From Siphonodentalium dalli (lineage: Eukaryota; Mollusca; Scaphopoda; Gadilida; Siphonodentaliidae): a stretch of DNA of 64,000 nt. The notes under the pieces are model-generated. The model saw only the letters and a program-made list of their open reading frames with translations, did no database searches and had not been told where the DNA came from. Shown here piece by piece: positions 21,485 through 32,744 of this stretch. The stretch is taken from the NCBI GenBank assembly GCA_032622095.1, contig CP136067.1:137765990-137829989 (forward strand), given 5' to 3'. A program made the position numbers and the translations under genes. The stretch's first letter is position 1. Each line of letters begins with the position of its first letter.

Positions 21485-22259
21485 TTAACCCTTCCATGAC
21501 TGGAGCTTCCTGAAATTTTGTGAAAACCCTGTGCCAATGCATTCTCTTATATATGCGAGTCACCCATACAGCGCCTCATATATATAGGAGAATACATTGG
21601 CCTAACAGTATTTACCTTGTAAGCCAGTGCATTCTCTTATATCAGTCCTTCCCATGAGGAAAACAAAGCGAGAGCACTTATTTGCTCACCCGTAATATAA
21701 TGGTAAGTTGGATTTTTGTCAAACTAAATGTCATTGCAGGATAGATCTATGTCCAGTTACAGTTATTTTAACACTTTCGGTCGACATTTTTAATTTTGAC
21801 AATCGAATTTATACACGAAATTATTGTTTGTGTTGGATGTTCCTACCATCTGTACCACTTTAATTAAAATGCCATTCAAGTGTATTTTGCATAAGGAACG
21901 GATAATCATACATACTGTTACACTTACAAATGTACACTTGCCCATAATTTAACTGAGATCGGAAAGGTTCTAAATATACCTTCAAATAGTTCAATATTGA
22001 TTTTATATTGAATCAGCGATTACTAGTATCATGACCATGAACATATTGACAAGAGGGACAAGTGCCAATTTTAGCACCTGTCAATAACAAATTGCGATTG
22101 CATACGGGTGCGAGAGCAATCGCTCCCGTCTCCTGGGAAGGACTGTTATATATGCGAGACTGATCAGTGTCCGTATGGGAGACTTGCATATATAAGAGAA
22201 TGCATTGGCACATGATATTTAAGGCTGCATCAGCACAGCTCCCATCATGAAAGCGTTAA
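21485..22259 (+). mobile_element. TTAA-family MITE C2, split by a nested element
   Basis: The ends are TTAACCCTTCCATGACTGGA and CTCCCATCATGAAAGCGTTAA. The first hairpin is intact at about 21532-21600. The second is split within its TTATATATGCGAG stem by the insertion at 21643-22145. Confidence 0.8.
21643..22145. mobile_element. Nested TIR element, CAGTCCTTCCC ends, TSD TTATAT
   Basis: The left end is CAGTCCTTCCCATGAG and the right end reversed is CAGTCCTTCCCAGGAG. TTATAT flanks it at 21637-21642 and 22146-22151, and removing one copy plus the 503-bp element restores the host hairpin stem. GAGAGC-containing sequence lies near both ends. The superfamily is uncertain because the visible duplication is 6 bp. 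Confidence 0.8.
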
Positions 22260-22514
22260 CAGGCCATGGGAGAGCTGATCTTGATCATCACGACTCTGGT
22301 AGAAATTGGAACACAAAAAAGAAGAGCAGTCAAGGCTTCAAATAGGTGGTCCGACACGGACAATTGTCAGATGCCAAATTTGAATTTGTATAGGTTGTCA
22401 GCCTCTGCTTTGAAACTGTCTGACATAATCTCAGGTTGAAATATTGACGTATTTTTAAGGAAAATATCACTGGCAATGTGATAATTTGCAAAAATAAATT
22501 GATATAGTGTGCTG
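22260..22514. other. No recognised gene
   Basis: A short spacer between two TTAA elements with nothing exon-like. Confidence 0.5.
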
Positions 22515-23276
22515 TTAACTCTTTCGCTGCCACCCCGCCACACGGACATACTCCCCAGTGCCAAGCATTATGTGTGTAAATACAAGTATTGTATGTATAT
22601 ACGGGTAATGCAATGACTATCGGGTAATTATCGGTGTATTTAGTTGAAACTTCACATGTGGGTATATGTGACAATGACCTATCACCTGCCCCGACGTGGA
22701 GACCCATTCAATATCATAGGGGTCACGTGACATTGGCGGCCATCTTGGATTTGCTTTAATTTATGTTTTTCGGTAGATATTTTTTCAATTCATATATGAT
22801 TAAATGTTGTTGTTTTTTTTTGTGTTCTATGCCATTAATTAATGCTTCACCAGTTAATCATATTCCGGCTACTATTCCGTATTTTTCACAAACCTCATTC
22901 CGACAGAATTTCGGTCGATTTGCGCGACTCGTTTTGGACGGTAAACTGATCAGCAGAAAAGAATCCGTCAAGTCACTTATGATGTTTATTTTCCAATCAT
23001 ATATCGCATCCCACCAAAAGTTAATTTGTCAACGGTATAATCTGGCTCGGACTGTACTCATAGAACTTCAGGGGTAGCATAACTTTGACTGACTGTTCTT
23101 CTAAATTGTCAGCGCACACCAGCACTCTACATAAAATAACCGAACCCCTGTTGTAATGCAACAAAACAATATAATTACGATCCGTAAACCAGGTGCACCC
23201 CCGAACTCGCATAAATGCGTATTTGGCAGTGACTGGGTAACTCGCAATTATGCGAGCTTGGCATCGAAAGAGTTAA
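22515..23276. mobile_element. TTAA-flanked element, TIR TTAACTCTTTCG(C/A)TGCCA
   Basis: The left end is TTAACTCTTTCGCTGCCA and the right end reversed is TTAACTCTTTCGATGCCA. The start resembles the TTAACCCTTT ends of the C families. Inside, CGCATAATTGCGAG-type palindromes lie near the right end and GGCGGCCATCTTGG lies at about 22735. A 104-codon plus-strand frame (22763-23077) has no similarity I recognise and is not called as a gene. Confidence 0.7.
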
Positions 23277-23772
23277 ATGAAATTCATTCTATTGGAGAGC
23301 AGTTTTTAATTATTAGTTTTGCCAAAATCTGCGTTTTTCAACAGATGTATGATTATTAGTACTTGGAAGTCTACAAAATATTGGAATTGGAAAATATATG
23401 GAACGAGTTTTTCCTCCCAGTCGAGTTATAACATACTACTGTCCTGCATTCCATACAGTCATATGTAGGCCTGCCTTACATGGTACTAGTAACAGCACAG
23501 GGATCAGAGCAATTGCAGATTTCTATGACCTTAGAATTGAGTGCGAAATTGGCAACCATGTTTGATGTTGTGGCCAGGGTGGGAAGATTTGCATTATTTA
23601 AAGTAAAAAGTGGCTATTGAGAAGAGGAACATAATTGGGGGATAACACATCATTAATAGTTTCACTTGGCATTATTTTAGGTGATGTCAGACATGTCAGG
23701 CCTCATTTTGAAATGTCAGACAATGTCTCTTTGTTGCCTGACAAAATGTCAGACAGTCAAATATAAATTAGC
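23277..23772. other. No recognised gene
   Basis: Near 23685-23760 several TGTCAGAC / CCTGACA motifs alternate, and similar motifs appear near 53490-53590 and 56060-56110. No gene is visible. Confidence 0.4.
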
Positions 23773-24162
23773 TTAACCCTTTACCCAACAAACCGGCCAA
23801 ATAAAGCTTCAACAGCCTAAAATATCTTCGGTCTGTCTCAATAAAACCATACAAATATGGATATCATTGGAACCGGCTCCTTGACCACATTGTGATAGTT
23901 ACAGTTATGCCCTGTGCCAATGCATTCTCTTATATATGCGAGTCGACCATAGGTCGCCTCGCATATATAAGAGAATGCATTGGGCTAAAAAAAATCTTTT
24001 TTTAACACTTTTTACCATTTTTTCTTACATTCTTTAACAATTTTATAATTTGTAATGTGTTAATCCAATGCATTCTCTTATATATGCGAGGCGACCTATG
24101 GTCGACTCGCATATATAAGAGAATGCATTGGCACAGGGCCCTTCTGTTGGGTAAAGGGTTAA
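23773..24162 (+). mobile_element. TTAA-family MITE C1
   Basis: Same design and nearly the same sequence as 15455-15841, with TTAA at both ends and hairpins at about 23918-23983 and 24065-24131. The short CAAAACC segment of the left arm (after CCGGC) is missing. Confidence 0.85.
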
Positions 24163-24256
24163 GGCCTGACTCCTGAGAGCAGTAGTATTGATATTCCTTA
24201 ATCAGGAATGTTCTTCTCACACAATCTTCTTTGAAGTTTTCTAATTCCTGAGAAAT

Positions 24257-24520
24257 ACATGATATTACCTGAGGAAGTATGCACCCTAATGTGACAGCAT
24301 CATGCCATACTTAATTGGTTTAATGCATGTTGGGAAGCTGAAAGCAAGACAGGGCAGGAAGGGCGGACAACCCAACAAATCATCTATTACATGATATTAC
24401 CTGAGGAGGTGTGGATTTACCCTAAGGTGATAGCATCATGCCACTCTTAATTGGTTTATTGTTCTTTACATGATATTACCTGAGGTGGTAAATGTATGTA
24501 TATACCCTACGACAAAGTTA
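24257..24520 (+). repeat. Short degenerate tandem repeat, ACATGATATTACCTGAGG
   Basis: ACATGATATTACCTGAGG begins units at about 24257, 24391 and 24467. The first two also share ATAGCATCATGCCA and CTTAATTGGTTTA. Unit length is uneven (134 then 76 bp). Confidence 0.6.
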
Positions 24521-24589
24521 ATGATGTGGCATGTTAGATTCCAAATGTTGCCATGGCATTGCTTATTGCCATGATCAATTTCGAGGACT

Positions 24590-24700
24590 GCTCTTATATA
24601 TGGCGAGGCTCCCTATGAGAGACTCACATTATATAAGAGAATGCACTGGCACAGGATCTTTAATGCTGCACCAGCGCAGCTCCCATCATAAAAGGGTTAA
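24590..24700 (+). mobile_element. TTAA-family MITE C2, right half
   Basis: A hairpin built on CTCTTATATATGGCGAGGC and ACTCACATTATATAAGAGA is followed by the C2 right end (GCACCAGCGCAGCTCCCATC, AAAGGGTTAA). The left half is missing. Confidence 0.7.
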
Positions 24701-25489
24701 TATATCATACTCTGCAACGTACATGTATAAGAACCCATATGGTATCACCACAGCTTAAGAGTCTCAGCTTTAAACAATTATAGTGAATCAATATTTCTGA
24801 AGGGTATATGTCAAACAAATACATATGAATCACCTCAAGTGAACCATCTAAATCAGTCATTAATATTTATTGACACTGAAGACATGTGATTCATTTGAAC
24901 ATAAAAGTGGTTAAATATGTGACACCTTGTCATTGTGAATTTAACTATACACGTCCAATATCATTACGAATGAGTCTGATGAAGGGGAATAACTTTTATT
25001 TACAATGGTCTGGTTTTCCAAAATGAACATAACATATACAAGTATACTGACCACTGCCATCATGTACAAAGAATGTATTAAGCCCAATATTTTTTATTTC
25101 AGACTTTTGTAGGTTACAATTCAGTTCAGTTTTTTAATAAACAAGAGGCCGATCATTATAAAAAAAATTATAAATATTTTGTTGTTGCTAAATTGAGCAA
25201 GGAGTTGAATATAAAAAAAACATTAAAAAAAAAAAAAATTGGAAAAAGGGCCATAATTCCATTAATTTATTTTTTTATCAAACTCATATTCGAACTCGAT
25301 CTGTATTTTGAGCTGAGAAACTGACATACCAAATTTGGTTCCAATCAGATAAAAAAAAATTGTGTTATCGTAGCATGTGTGAATTCTAAGTAAAATAAAA
25401 GGTCGCAGACCACATGTCCCCCGACTCGAGTGGTAAACTTCATGATTGGATTTGTTAGAAGGATACTATTTGCAACAATGTTATACAGT
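24701..25489. other. No recognised gene; repeat-like AT-rich sequence
   Basis: From about 25140 the sequence contains phrases seen in the polar tandem repeats (gggccataattcc, ttcgaactcgatctgtattttg, taccaaatttggttcc). No host exon is visible. Confidence 0.45.
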
Positions 25490-26121
25490 ATATAGATGTT
25501 GCAAACCACCGCAAAATTTCTTGGCAAAATTTCTTGGACAAAACAACCCGATGAACAAACGCATGCAAACGCGAAAAAAATTATATTTTTGTATTAGCTA
25601 TATAGATGTTGCAAATCACCAACATGTTAGGAACAATATCCCAGAGTTTCAAATCTCTACATTTAAAACTGTAGGAGGAGTTGATTACACCATGAAGGTA
25701 CCCAATCTCATCCAAAAGGCAAAAATGTTCCAAATTTTCTAAGTCGAAAACCCCCCAAAAATATGGAAAAAATGATATTTTTTATTAGCTATATAGATGT
25801 TGCAAATCACCAACATGTTAGGAACAATATCCCAGAGTTTCAAATCTCTACATTTAAAACTGTAGGAGGAGTTGATTACACCATGAAGGTACCCAATCTC
25901 ATCCAAAAGGCAAAAATGTTCCAAATTTTCTAAGTCGAAAACCCCCCCAAAAATATGGAAAAAATTATATTTTTGATTAGCTATATAGATGTTACAAATC
26001 ACCAACATGTTAGGAACAATATCATAGAGTTTCAAATCTCTACGTTTAAAACAGTAGGAGGAGTTGATTACACCATGAAGGTACCCAATCTCGGACGCAC
26101 GGACGCACGGACGGACGTACC
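25490..26121 (+). repeat. Tandem repeat of about 190 bp with GGAC tail
   Basis: Units start CTATATAGATGTTGCAAATC at about 25599, 25789 and 25981, with a partial one near 25490. They share CCAACATGTTAGGAACAATA and GGAGGAGTTGATTACACCAT. The last unit ends at CCCAATCTCGGACGCACGGA, which runs into a GGAC microsatellite holding element K. Confidence 0.75.
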
Positions 26122-26621
26122 AACAAATGGGTAGATATGTGGCTTCGACCTATGTGGCTAGAAATGGTAATGTGGCTTTAGTTTTTATGTGGCTTCTCAA
26201 GTAGCCATAAAATTTTAAGTGGCTATCAAGTAGTAGATAGTGATAAAACTCCAGATTATGGATTCATAACATGTTGGAATTATAGCAGAAGAAGCTGATT
26301 AAAACTCAAAAACTTGCTCACAGCAACTGGGACAGTGGAATAGGAGAAACTGACAGGTCCGTGATTGGGTGGCTAGCCACATAAATGTCTTGTCAGTGTC
26401 CGACATCTCCTATTGACGGGTCATGGATGTCTAAATCGATGGACTTTTTCTCCTCCAAATTTTGAGTGACTACAAAATTAAATAAGCTGATTAGGCCTTA
26501 TAGATCATTTTAGAACGTCCATCTGAAAGCTGTTACGTGGCTAGCCACGCAACGGAAGTTATGCACATAAATATCCATTTTACACAATCTTAGCCACATA
26601 AGTAGTCATTAGTAAACACGG
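26122..26621. mobile_element. Element K, copy 2
   Basis: It matches 10517-11017 at nearly every position, from AACAAATGGGTAGATATGTG to CATTAGTAAACACGG. Both flanks are GGACG-rich, as for copy 1, although the surrounding repeat is a different family. Confidence 0.7.
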
Positions 26622-26935
26622 CTCGACGGACGCACGGACGGGCGGGGGTCATTTCTATAGTCCTCCGACGGAAACGTCGGGGGACAAAAAGGACCATAAC
26701 TCCATAAAAAAAAACTTGGATAAAACCCATATTTGAACTCGATCTGTATTTTGGTCTGAGAAACTCATATACAAATTTGGTTCCGACCGGATAGAAATTT
26801 TTTGAGTTATCGCACCATGTGTAGTGTCTACGGATGGACAGACGGACGAACAAATGACGAGTGGTCAATCCGGACGTCGACACTATGTGTACCATACTGT
26901 GGTATGGCCTATGGGTACACATAAAAATGCAGAAA
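26622..26935 (+). repeat. Repeat tail with GGAC run and two small hairpins
   Basis: CGACGGACGCACGGACGGGC is followed by a hairpin GTCCTCCGACG / CGTCGGGGGAC. Then comes a unit with ggaccataactcc and gacggacgaacaaatgacga, and a second hairpin TGTGTACCATAC / GGTATGGCCTATGGGTACACA at about 26885-26930. Confidence 0.5.
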
Positions 26936-27417
26936 TTCTGAATGAATTGTAACCCACAAAAGACTGACAAGGTTTATCTGCATTGCAGTTTGATGAGAAT
27001 ACAACTGTATATATGAATTACACCCAGTGAACCATCTCAATCATGTTCTACGCAGTAATTAACATGAATTAGTGATTATTGCAGCTGATTACGTGTATTT
27101 CATATTGATCTATGATCAGTAATTAGATTACATAATAACCCAACGATAGCTGAATGACATCATGATCACTGGTAGATTATCATTGTTCTTCATGGAAAAT
27201 AAATGTATCCAGCCAGAGTAATCCGATATCATAAACAATTAATTTATTTACAATTAAGTAATACCCAACGATATGCAAACTATGATATGAACGACTGCTA
27301 TTTTAGTCAATGATACAATGAGAACTTTCTTCCACCTCCTGACTTTTAAGGATTCGCTCATATGCATAAGTTAAAATTGTCAATTATTTAGCTATGGAAA
27401 GACCACAGCCATTATTG
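26936..27417. other. No recognised gene
   Basis: AT-rich sequence leading up to the 30-bp minisatellite. I see no exon or repeat match. Confidence 0.45.
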
Positions 27418-30400
27418 TTTGGGATATCCTGGTAACCTAATGCTCATTATGGGAGATCCTGGTTAACCTAGTGCTTGTTTGTGAGATCCTGGGTAACCTA
27501 ATGCTTGTTTGTGAGATCCTGGGTAACCTAATGCTTGTTTGTGAGATCCTGGGTAACCTAATGCTTGTTTGTGAGATCCTGGGTAACCTAATGCTTGTGT
27601 GTGAGATCCTGGGTAACCTAATGATTGTGTGGGAGATCCTGGGTAACCTAATGCTTGTGTGGGAGATCCTGGTTAACCTAGTGCTTGTTTGTGAGATCCT
27701 GGGTAACATAATGCTTGTGTGGGAGATCCTGGGTAACCTAATGCTTGTGTGGGAGATCCTGGTTAACCTAGTGCTTGTTTGTGAGATCCTGGGTAACCTA
27801 ATGCTTGTGTGGGAGATCCTGGGTAACCTAATGCTTGTTTGTGAGATCCTGGGTAACCTAATGCTTGTTTGTGAGATCCTGGGTAACCTAATGCTTGTTT
27901 GTGAGATCCTGGGTAACATAATGCTTGTTTGTGAGATCCTGGGTAACCTAATGCTTGTTTGTGAGATCCTGGGTAACATAATGCTTGTTTGTGAGATCCT
28001 GGGTAACCTAGTGCTTGTTTGGGAAATCCTGGGTAACCTAATGCTTGTGTGGGAGATCCTGGGTAATCTAATGCTTGTGTGGGAGATCCTGGGTAATCTA
28101 ATGCTTGTGTGGGAGATCCTGGGTAATCTAATGCTTGTTTGTGAGATCCTGGGTAACCTAATGCTTGTGTGGGAGATCCTGGGTAACCTAATGCTTGTGT
28201 GGGAGATCCTGGGTAATCTAATGCTTGTGTGGGATATCCTGGTAACCTAATGCTTGTGTGGGAGATCCTGGGTAACCTAATGCTTGTTTGTGAGATCCTG
28301 GGTAACCTAATGCTTGTTTGTGAGATCCTGGGTAATCTAATGCTTGTGTGGGAGATCCTGGGTATCTAATGCTTGTTTGTGAAATCCTGGGTAATCTAAT
28401 GCTTGTTTGTGAGATCATGGATAACCTAATGCTTGTGTGTGAGATCCTGGGTAATCTAATGCTTGTGTGGGAGATCCTGGGTAATCTAATGCTTGTGTGG
28501 GAGATCATGGGTATCTAATGCTTGTTTGTGAGATCCTGGGTAACCTAGTGCTTGTTTGTGAGATCCTGGGTAACATAATGCTTGTTTGTGAGATCCTTAG
28601 TAACATAATGCTTGTTTGTGAGATCCTGGGTAATCTAATGCTTGTGTGGGAGATCCTGGGTAACCTACTGCTTGTGTGGGAGATCCTGGGTAACCTAATG
28701 CTTGTTTGTGAGATCCTGGTTAACCTAGTGCTTGTTTGTGAGATCCTGGGTAATCTAATGCTTGTTTGTGAGATCCTGGGTAATCTAATGCTTGTGTGGG
28801 AGATCCTGGGTAATCTAATGCTTGTGTGGGAGATCCTGGGTAACCTAATGCCTGTGTGGGAGATCCTGTGTAATCTAATGCTTGTTTGTGAGATCCTGGG
28901 TAACCTAGTGCTTGTTTGTGAGATCCTGGGTAATCTAATGCTTGTTTGTGAGATCCTGGGTAATCTAATGCTTGTGTGGGAGATCCTGGGTAATCTAATG
29001 CTTGTGTGGGAGATCCTGGGTAATCTAATGCTTGTTTGGGAAATCCTGGTTAACCTAATGCTTGTGTGGGAGATCCTGGGTAATCTAATGCTTGTGTGGG
29101 AGATCCTGGGTAACCTAATGCTTGTTTGTGAGATCCTGGGTAACATAATGCTTGTTTGTGAGATCCTGGGTAACCTAGTGTTTGTGTGGGAGATCCTGGG
29201 TAATCTAATGCTTGTTTGTGAGATCCTGGGTAACCTAATGCTTGTGTGGGAGATCCTGGTTAACCTAATGCTTGTTTGTGAGATCCTGGGTAACCTAATG
29301 CTTGTTTGGAAAATCCTGGGTAACCTAATGCTTGTGTGGGAGATCCTGGGTAACCTAATGCTTGTTTGTGAGATCCTGGGTAACATAATGCTTGTTTGTG
29401 AGATCCTGGGTAACATAATGCTTGTTTATGAGATCCTGGGTAACCTAGTGTGTGAGATCCTGGGTAATCTAATGCTTGTTTGTGAGATCCTGGGTAATCT
29501 AATGCTTGTGTGGGAGATCCTGGGTAATCTAATGCTTGTGTGGGAGATCCTGGGTAATCTAATGCTTGTGTGGGAGATCCTGGGTATCTAATGCTTGTTT
29601 GTGAGATCCTGGGTAATCTAATGCTTGTGTGGGAGATCCTGGTTAACCTAATGCTTGTTTGTGAGATCCTGGGTAACCTAATGCTTGTGTGGGAGATCCT
29701 GGTTAACCTAATGCTTGTTTGTGAGATCCTGGGTAATCTAATGCTTGTTTGGGAAATCCTGGGTAACCTAATGCTTGTGTGGGAGATCCTGGGTAACCTA
29801 ATGCTTGTTTGTGAGATCCTGGGTAACATAATGCTTGTTTGTGAGATCCTGGGTAACATAATGCTTGTTTGTGAGATCCTGGGTAACCTAGTGCATGTGT
29901 GGGAGATCCTGGGTAATCTAATACTTGTTTGTGAGATCCTGGGTAATCTAATGCTTGTGTGGGAGATCCTGGGTAATCTAATGCTTGTGTGGGAGATCCT
30001 GGGTAATCTAATGCTTGTGTGGGAGATCCTGGGTATCTAATGCTTGTTTGTGAGAACCTGGGTAATCTAATGCTTGTGTGAGAGATCCTGGGTAATCTAA
30101 TGATTGTGTGGGAGATCCTGGGTAATCTAATGCTTGTTTGTGAGATCCTGGGTAACCTAATGCTTGTGTGGGAGATCCTGGGTAACCTAATGCTTGTTTG
30201 TGAGATCCTGGGTAACATAATGCTTGTTTGTGAGATCCTGGGTAACCTAGTGCTTGTGTGGGAGATCCTGGGTAATCTAATGCTTGTGTGGGAGATCCTG
30301 GGTAATCTAATGCTTGTTTGGGAAATCCTGGGTAACATAATGCTTGTTAGGGAAATCCTGGGTAACCTAAGTGCTTGTGTGGGAGATCCTGGGTAACCTA

Positions 30401-30693
30401 ATGCTTGTTTGTGAGATCCTGGGTAACCTAATGCTCGTTTGGGAGATCCTGTGTAACCTAATGCTCGTTTGGAAGATCCTGTGTAACCTAATGCTCGTTT
30501 GGGAAATCCTGGGTAACATAATGCTTGTTTGGGAGATCCAGGGTAACCTAATGCTTGTTTGGGAAATCCAGGGTAACGTAATGCTTGTTTGGGAAATCCA
30601 GGGTAACCTAATGCTTGTTTGGGAAATCCAGGGTAACGTAATGCTTGTTTGGGAAATCCTGGGTAACCTAAAGCTTGTTTAGGAGATCATGCA
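27418..30693 (+). repeat. 30-bp minisatellite, about 109 units
   Basis: The unit is GAGATCCTGGGTAACCTAAT then GCTTGTTTGT, with a second common form ending GTGTGGG and a C/T variant in AACCTAA / AATCTAA. The period is 30, so every unit adds ten codons in frame. The plus strand reads repeated MLVCEILGNL and the minus strand RLPRISQTSI, open for up to about 360 and 300 codons. Occasional 29-bp units (for example near 28235, 28360, 28509, 29582 and 30030) and a short unit near 29450 break both frames. That, with no conserved start or flanking gene signal, argues for satellite rather than protein. The final units from about 30430 shift to GCTCGTTTGG and GATCCAGGG forms, so the right edge has diverged. 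Confidence 0.9.
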
Positions 30694-31069
30694 ATGCCAT
30701 GCGACATTGTCTAGTTCAGGCAAAGGCAAACTAACTCGGTCAGGCCGTCTCAAGGTCAAATCAGCCAGTACACCACTAATTTGTGTTAGTTAGGACTTCC
30801 ATTATACTACTGTGATTACAATCACTGCAAATTGACTTCATCTAATAATTTCCTGCAAACAACTCATCAAGGAGACACAGACAATGTTCCATATAACCAT
30901 TAACGCAGCGGTGGAATAATCACTGCACATCACTGATTGATTGTTGTGTGATAATTCATATACCACCACCTGTGACATTCCTCAATCGATTTATATTATT
31001 AAATGAGAATCTAGCTTCCCATGAATGTATCAACTTATATCAGTCTGCTGTACAATACTCTTCTGTGAC
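30694..31069. other. No recognised gene
   Basis: Unique-looking AT-rich sequence. No exon is supported. Confidence 0.45.
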
Positions 31070-31319
31070 TGGAGCTTCCTGAAGTTTTGCAAAAACCCTG
31101 TGCCGATGCATTCTCTTATATATGCGAGTCTCCCATAGGGAGCCTCGCATATATAGGAGAATGCATTGGCCTAACAATATTTACCTTGATCTTGTAAACC
31201 AGTGCATTCTCTTATATATGCGAGGCTCCCTATGGGAGACTCGCATATATACATGTAAGAGAATGCACTGGCACAGGAAATTTAATGCTGTGCTAGCACT
31301 GCTGCTGTCATGAAAGGGA
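31070..31319 (+). mobile_element. TTAA-family MITE C2, ends eroded
   Basis: CTGTGACTGGAGCTTCCTGA leads to a first hairpin at about 31108-31170 (CGATGCATTC...AATGCATTGG). A second follows at about 31200-31272 (CCAGTGCATTC...AATGCACTGG) with an ACATGT insertion in one stem. The terminal TTAA sites are gone. Confidence 0.75.
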
Positions 31320-31940
31320 GATCTTGTTCCAAATCATAATGGCGGTAACTATTAATAGATAATATGCCAGAAAGTCCATAGGAATTGAGGGATATCATGA
31401 CTTTTCACGATTCATAAATTTGCAATTGATGAGTATATGGAATCAACTAAGTCATATTCTAGGTAATGACAAGAATTAAAATTGTGCACATTAAGGGCAG
31501 ATAACTGAATGGTGACAAGTATAATACTGAAGCCCAAAGCAGTCACCAGCCTTAATATTGACCACAAGCCGCCACCAGCCATATTATCTCTAGTGCCAGC
31601 CATATGAAAAAATCTCTGCTGTCGGAAATGTAAAATGGCTTATATTTATATAAGCCGTGTATAATGGCTTAGATGTCAAGCATAACTGTACTGTGAATCG
31701 CAAAGAACTAAACCGTATTGCCTATTGGTATACTCGCATGAACACAGCAGGGTTGTTATATTATCAGAAGATCCCTCCCAATGTGGAATAGACTATTTAA
31801 ATGTGTGCTCTTTATATAACTTAATGGAAGAATCCATTCAGTATTGAAAGGGTTCAAGTATAATTTGTTTATTTCGACACGACTCAGTCTCAGATATCGC
31901 TGACAATTGCCAATATATGCACATAACCTGTAGAAGAGAA
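31320..31940. other. No recognised gene
   Basis: No exon-like segment on either strand. A short palindromic pair GGCTTATATTTATATAAGCC lies at about 31638. Confidence 0.45.
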
Positions 31941-32372
31941 TAGAAAATAGTTTGAAATATTATATCATTACTATCGGATTCATCATTCAATAATTCATGC
32001 ATATATCGCCAAATGCCAGTGATGATAGCAGTCTGAAGTAGACAGAAGTCCCAATGTTACTTATACTGCTCAGATGGAAAACTACATGGTACATCCATGC
32101 CAGTTGTTCTGTGTATTTTCGCCATAATGGAACCAGCCCAACGTCAAAAGAGCATGTGTGGTAGAAAATAGAAAATAGTTTGAAATATTATATCATTAGT
32201 ATCGGATTCATCATTCAATAATTCATGCATATATCGCAAGATGCCATTGATGATAGCAGTCTGAAGTCGACAGAAGTCCCAATGTAACTTATACTGCTCA
32301 GATGGGAAACTACATGTACATGGTACATCCATGCCAGTTGTTCTGTGTATTTTCTTCAAAAGAGCATGTGTG
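31941..32372. repeat. Tandem duplication of about 220 bp
   Basis: 31941-32161 and about 32167-32372 are copies, from TAGAAAATAGTTTGAAATAT to CAAAAGAGCATGTGTGG. The second copy keeps an open minus-strand frame from about 32431 down to 32144 (about 95 codons, containing KKIHRTTGMDVPC and YKLHWDFCRLQTAI). In the first copy the same frame is broken by TTA to TAA (YK then stop). The frame has no ATG at its start; its upstream in-frame signal is a stop and its apparent first codon is TTG. It could be a duplicated exon remnant of a minus-strand gene or chance. Confidence 0.6.
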
Positions 32373-32631
32373 GTCTGGGATTCTATGGGTTCACCACAAA
32401 CACTATTTAAAACAACCACAAACGGGTCCAAAACAAGAGATTATGAAAATTTCGGAAACAGAAATACGCTGAAGGATGTGTCTGATAGCTATAAAGCTAG
32501 CCAGCAACGAAATAAGTTGAGCCAGCCACGAAAACTTTTTGTCGTGACTTCGGGGTCTAATACTGAGGGGCACTCAAAGTTGTACACACAAGCCCAGAAA
32601 TAAGTATCCAGTCCTGGTCATTGACCAGACC

Positions 32632-32701
32632 AGAGGGTGAATTTAGTGATACAGTAATGCCCTAATAACACCAAATTCACCCTCTGGGGACCTCATTATG
32701 T
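32632..32701. mobile_element. MITE family A hairpin with a B terminus in its loop
   Basis: The inverted pair CAGAGGGTGAATTTAGTGAT / ACACCAAATTCACCCTCTGG encloses ACAGTAATGCCCTAATAA, the start of family B. The loop of an A hairpin thus seems to have been replaced by a B end. A terminal repeats are missing. Confidence 0.6.
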
Positions 32702-32744
32702 ATGTTTGCACGGTCTTTAAATAAATGTGTATACATGTACTCAC

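Noticed and set aside
22763-23077. A 104-codon plus-strand frame inside a TTAA element
   Set aside because: No motif of a piggyBac or other transposase is visible and the flanks are non-coding. A protein search would decide.
27471-30682. Long open frames on both strands as a repeat protein gene
   Set aside because: They are caused by a 30-bp unit divisible by three, are open on both strands, and break wherever a unit is one base short.
27418-30693. CRISPR-like array or telomeric repeat
   Set aside because: There are no spacers, since units are directly adjacent, and the genome is eukaryotic. TAACCTAA shares only a few bases with CCCTAA repeats.
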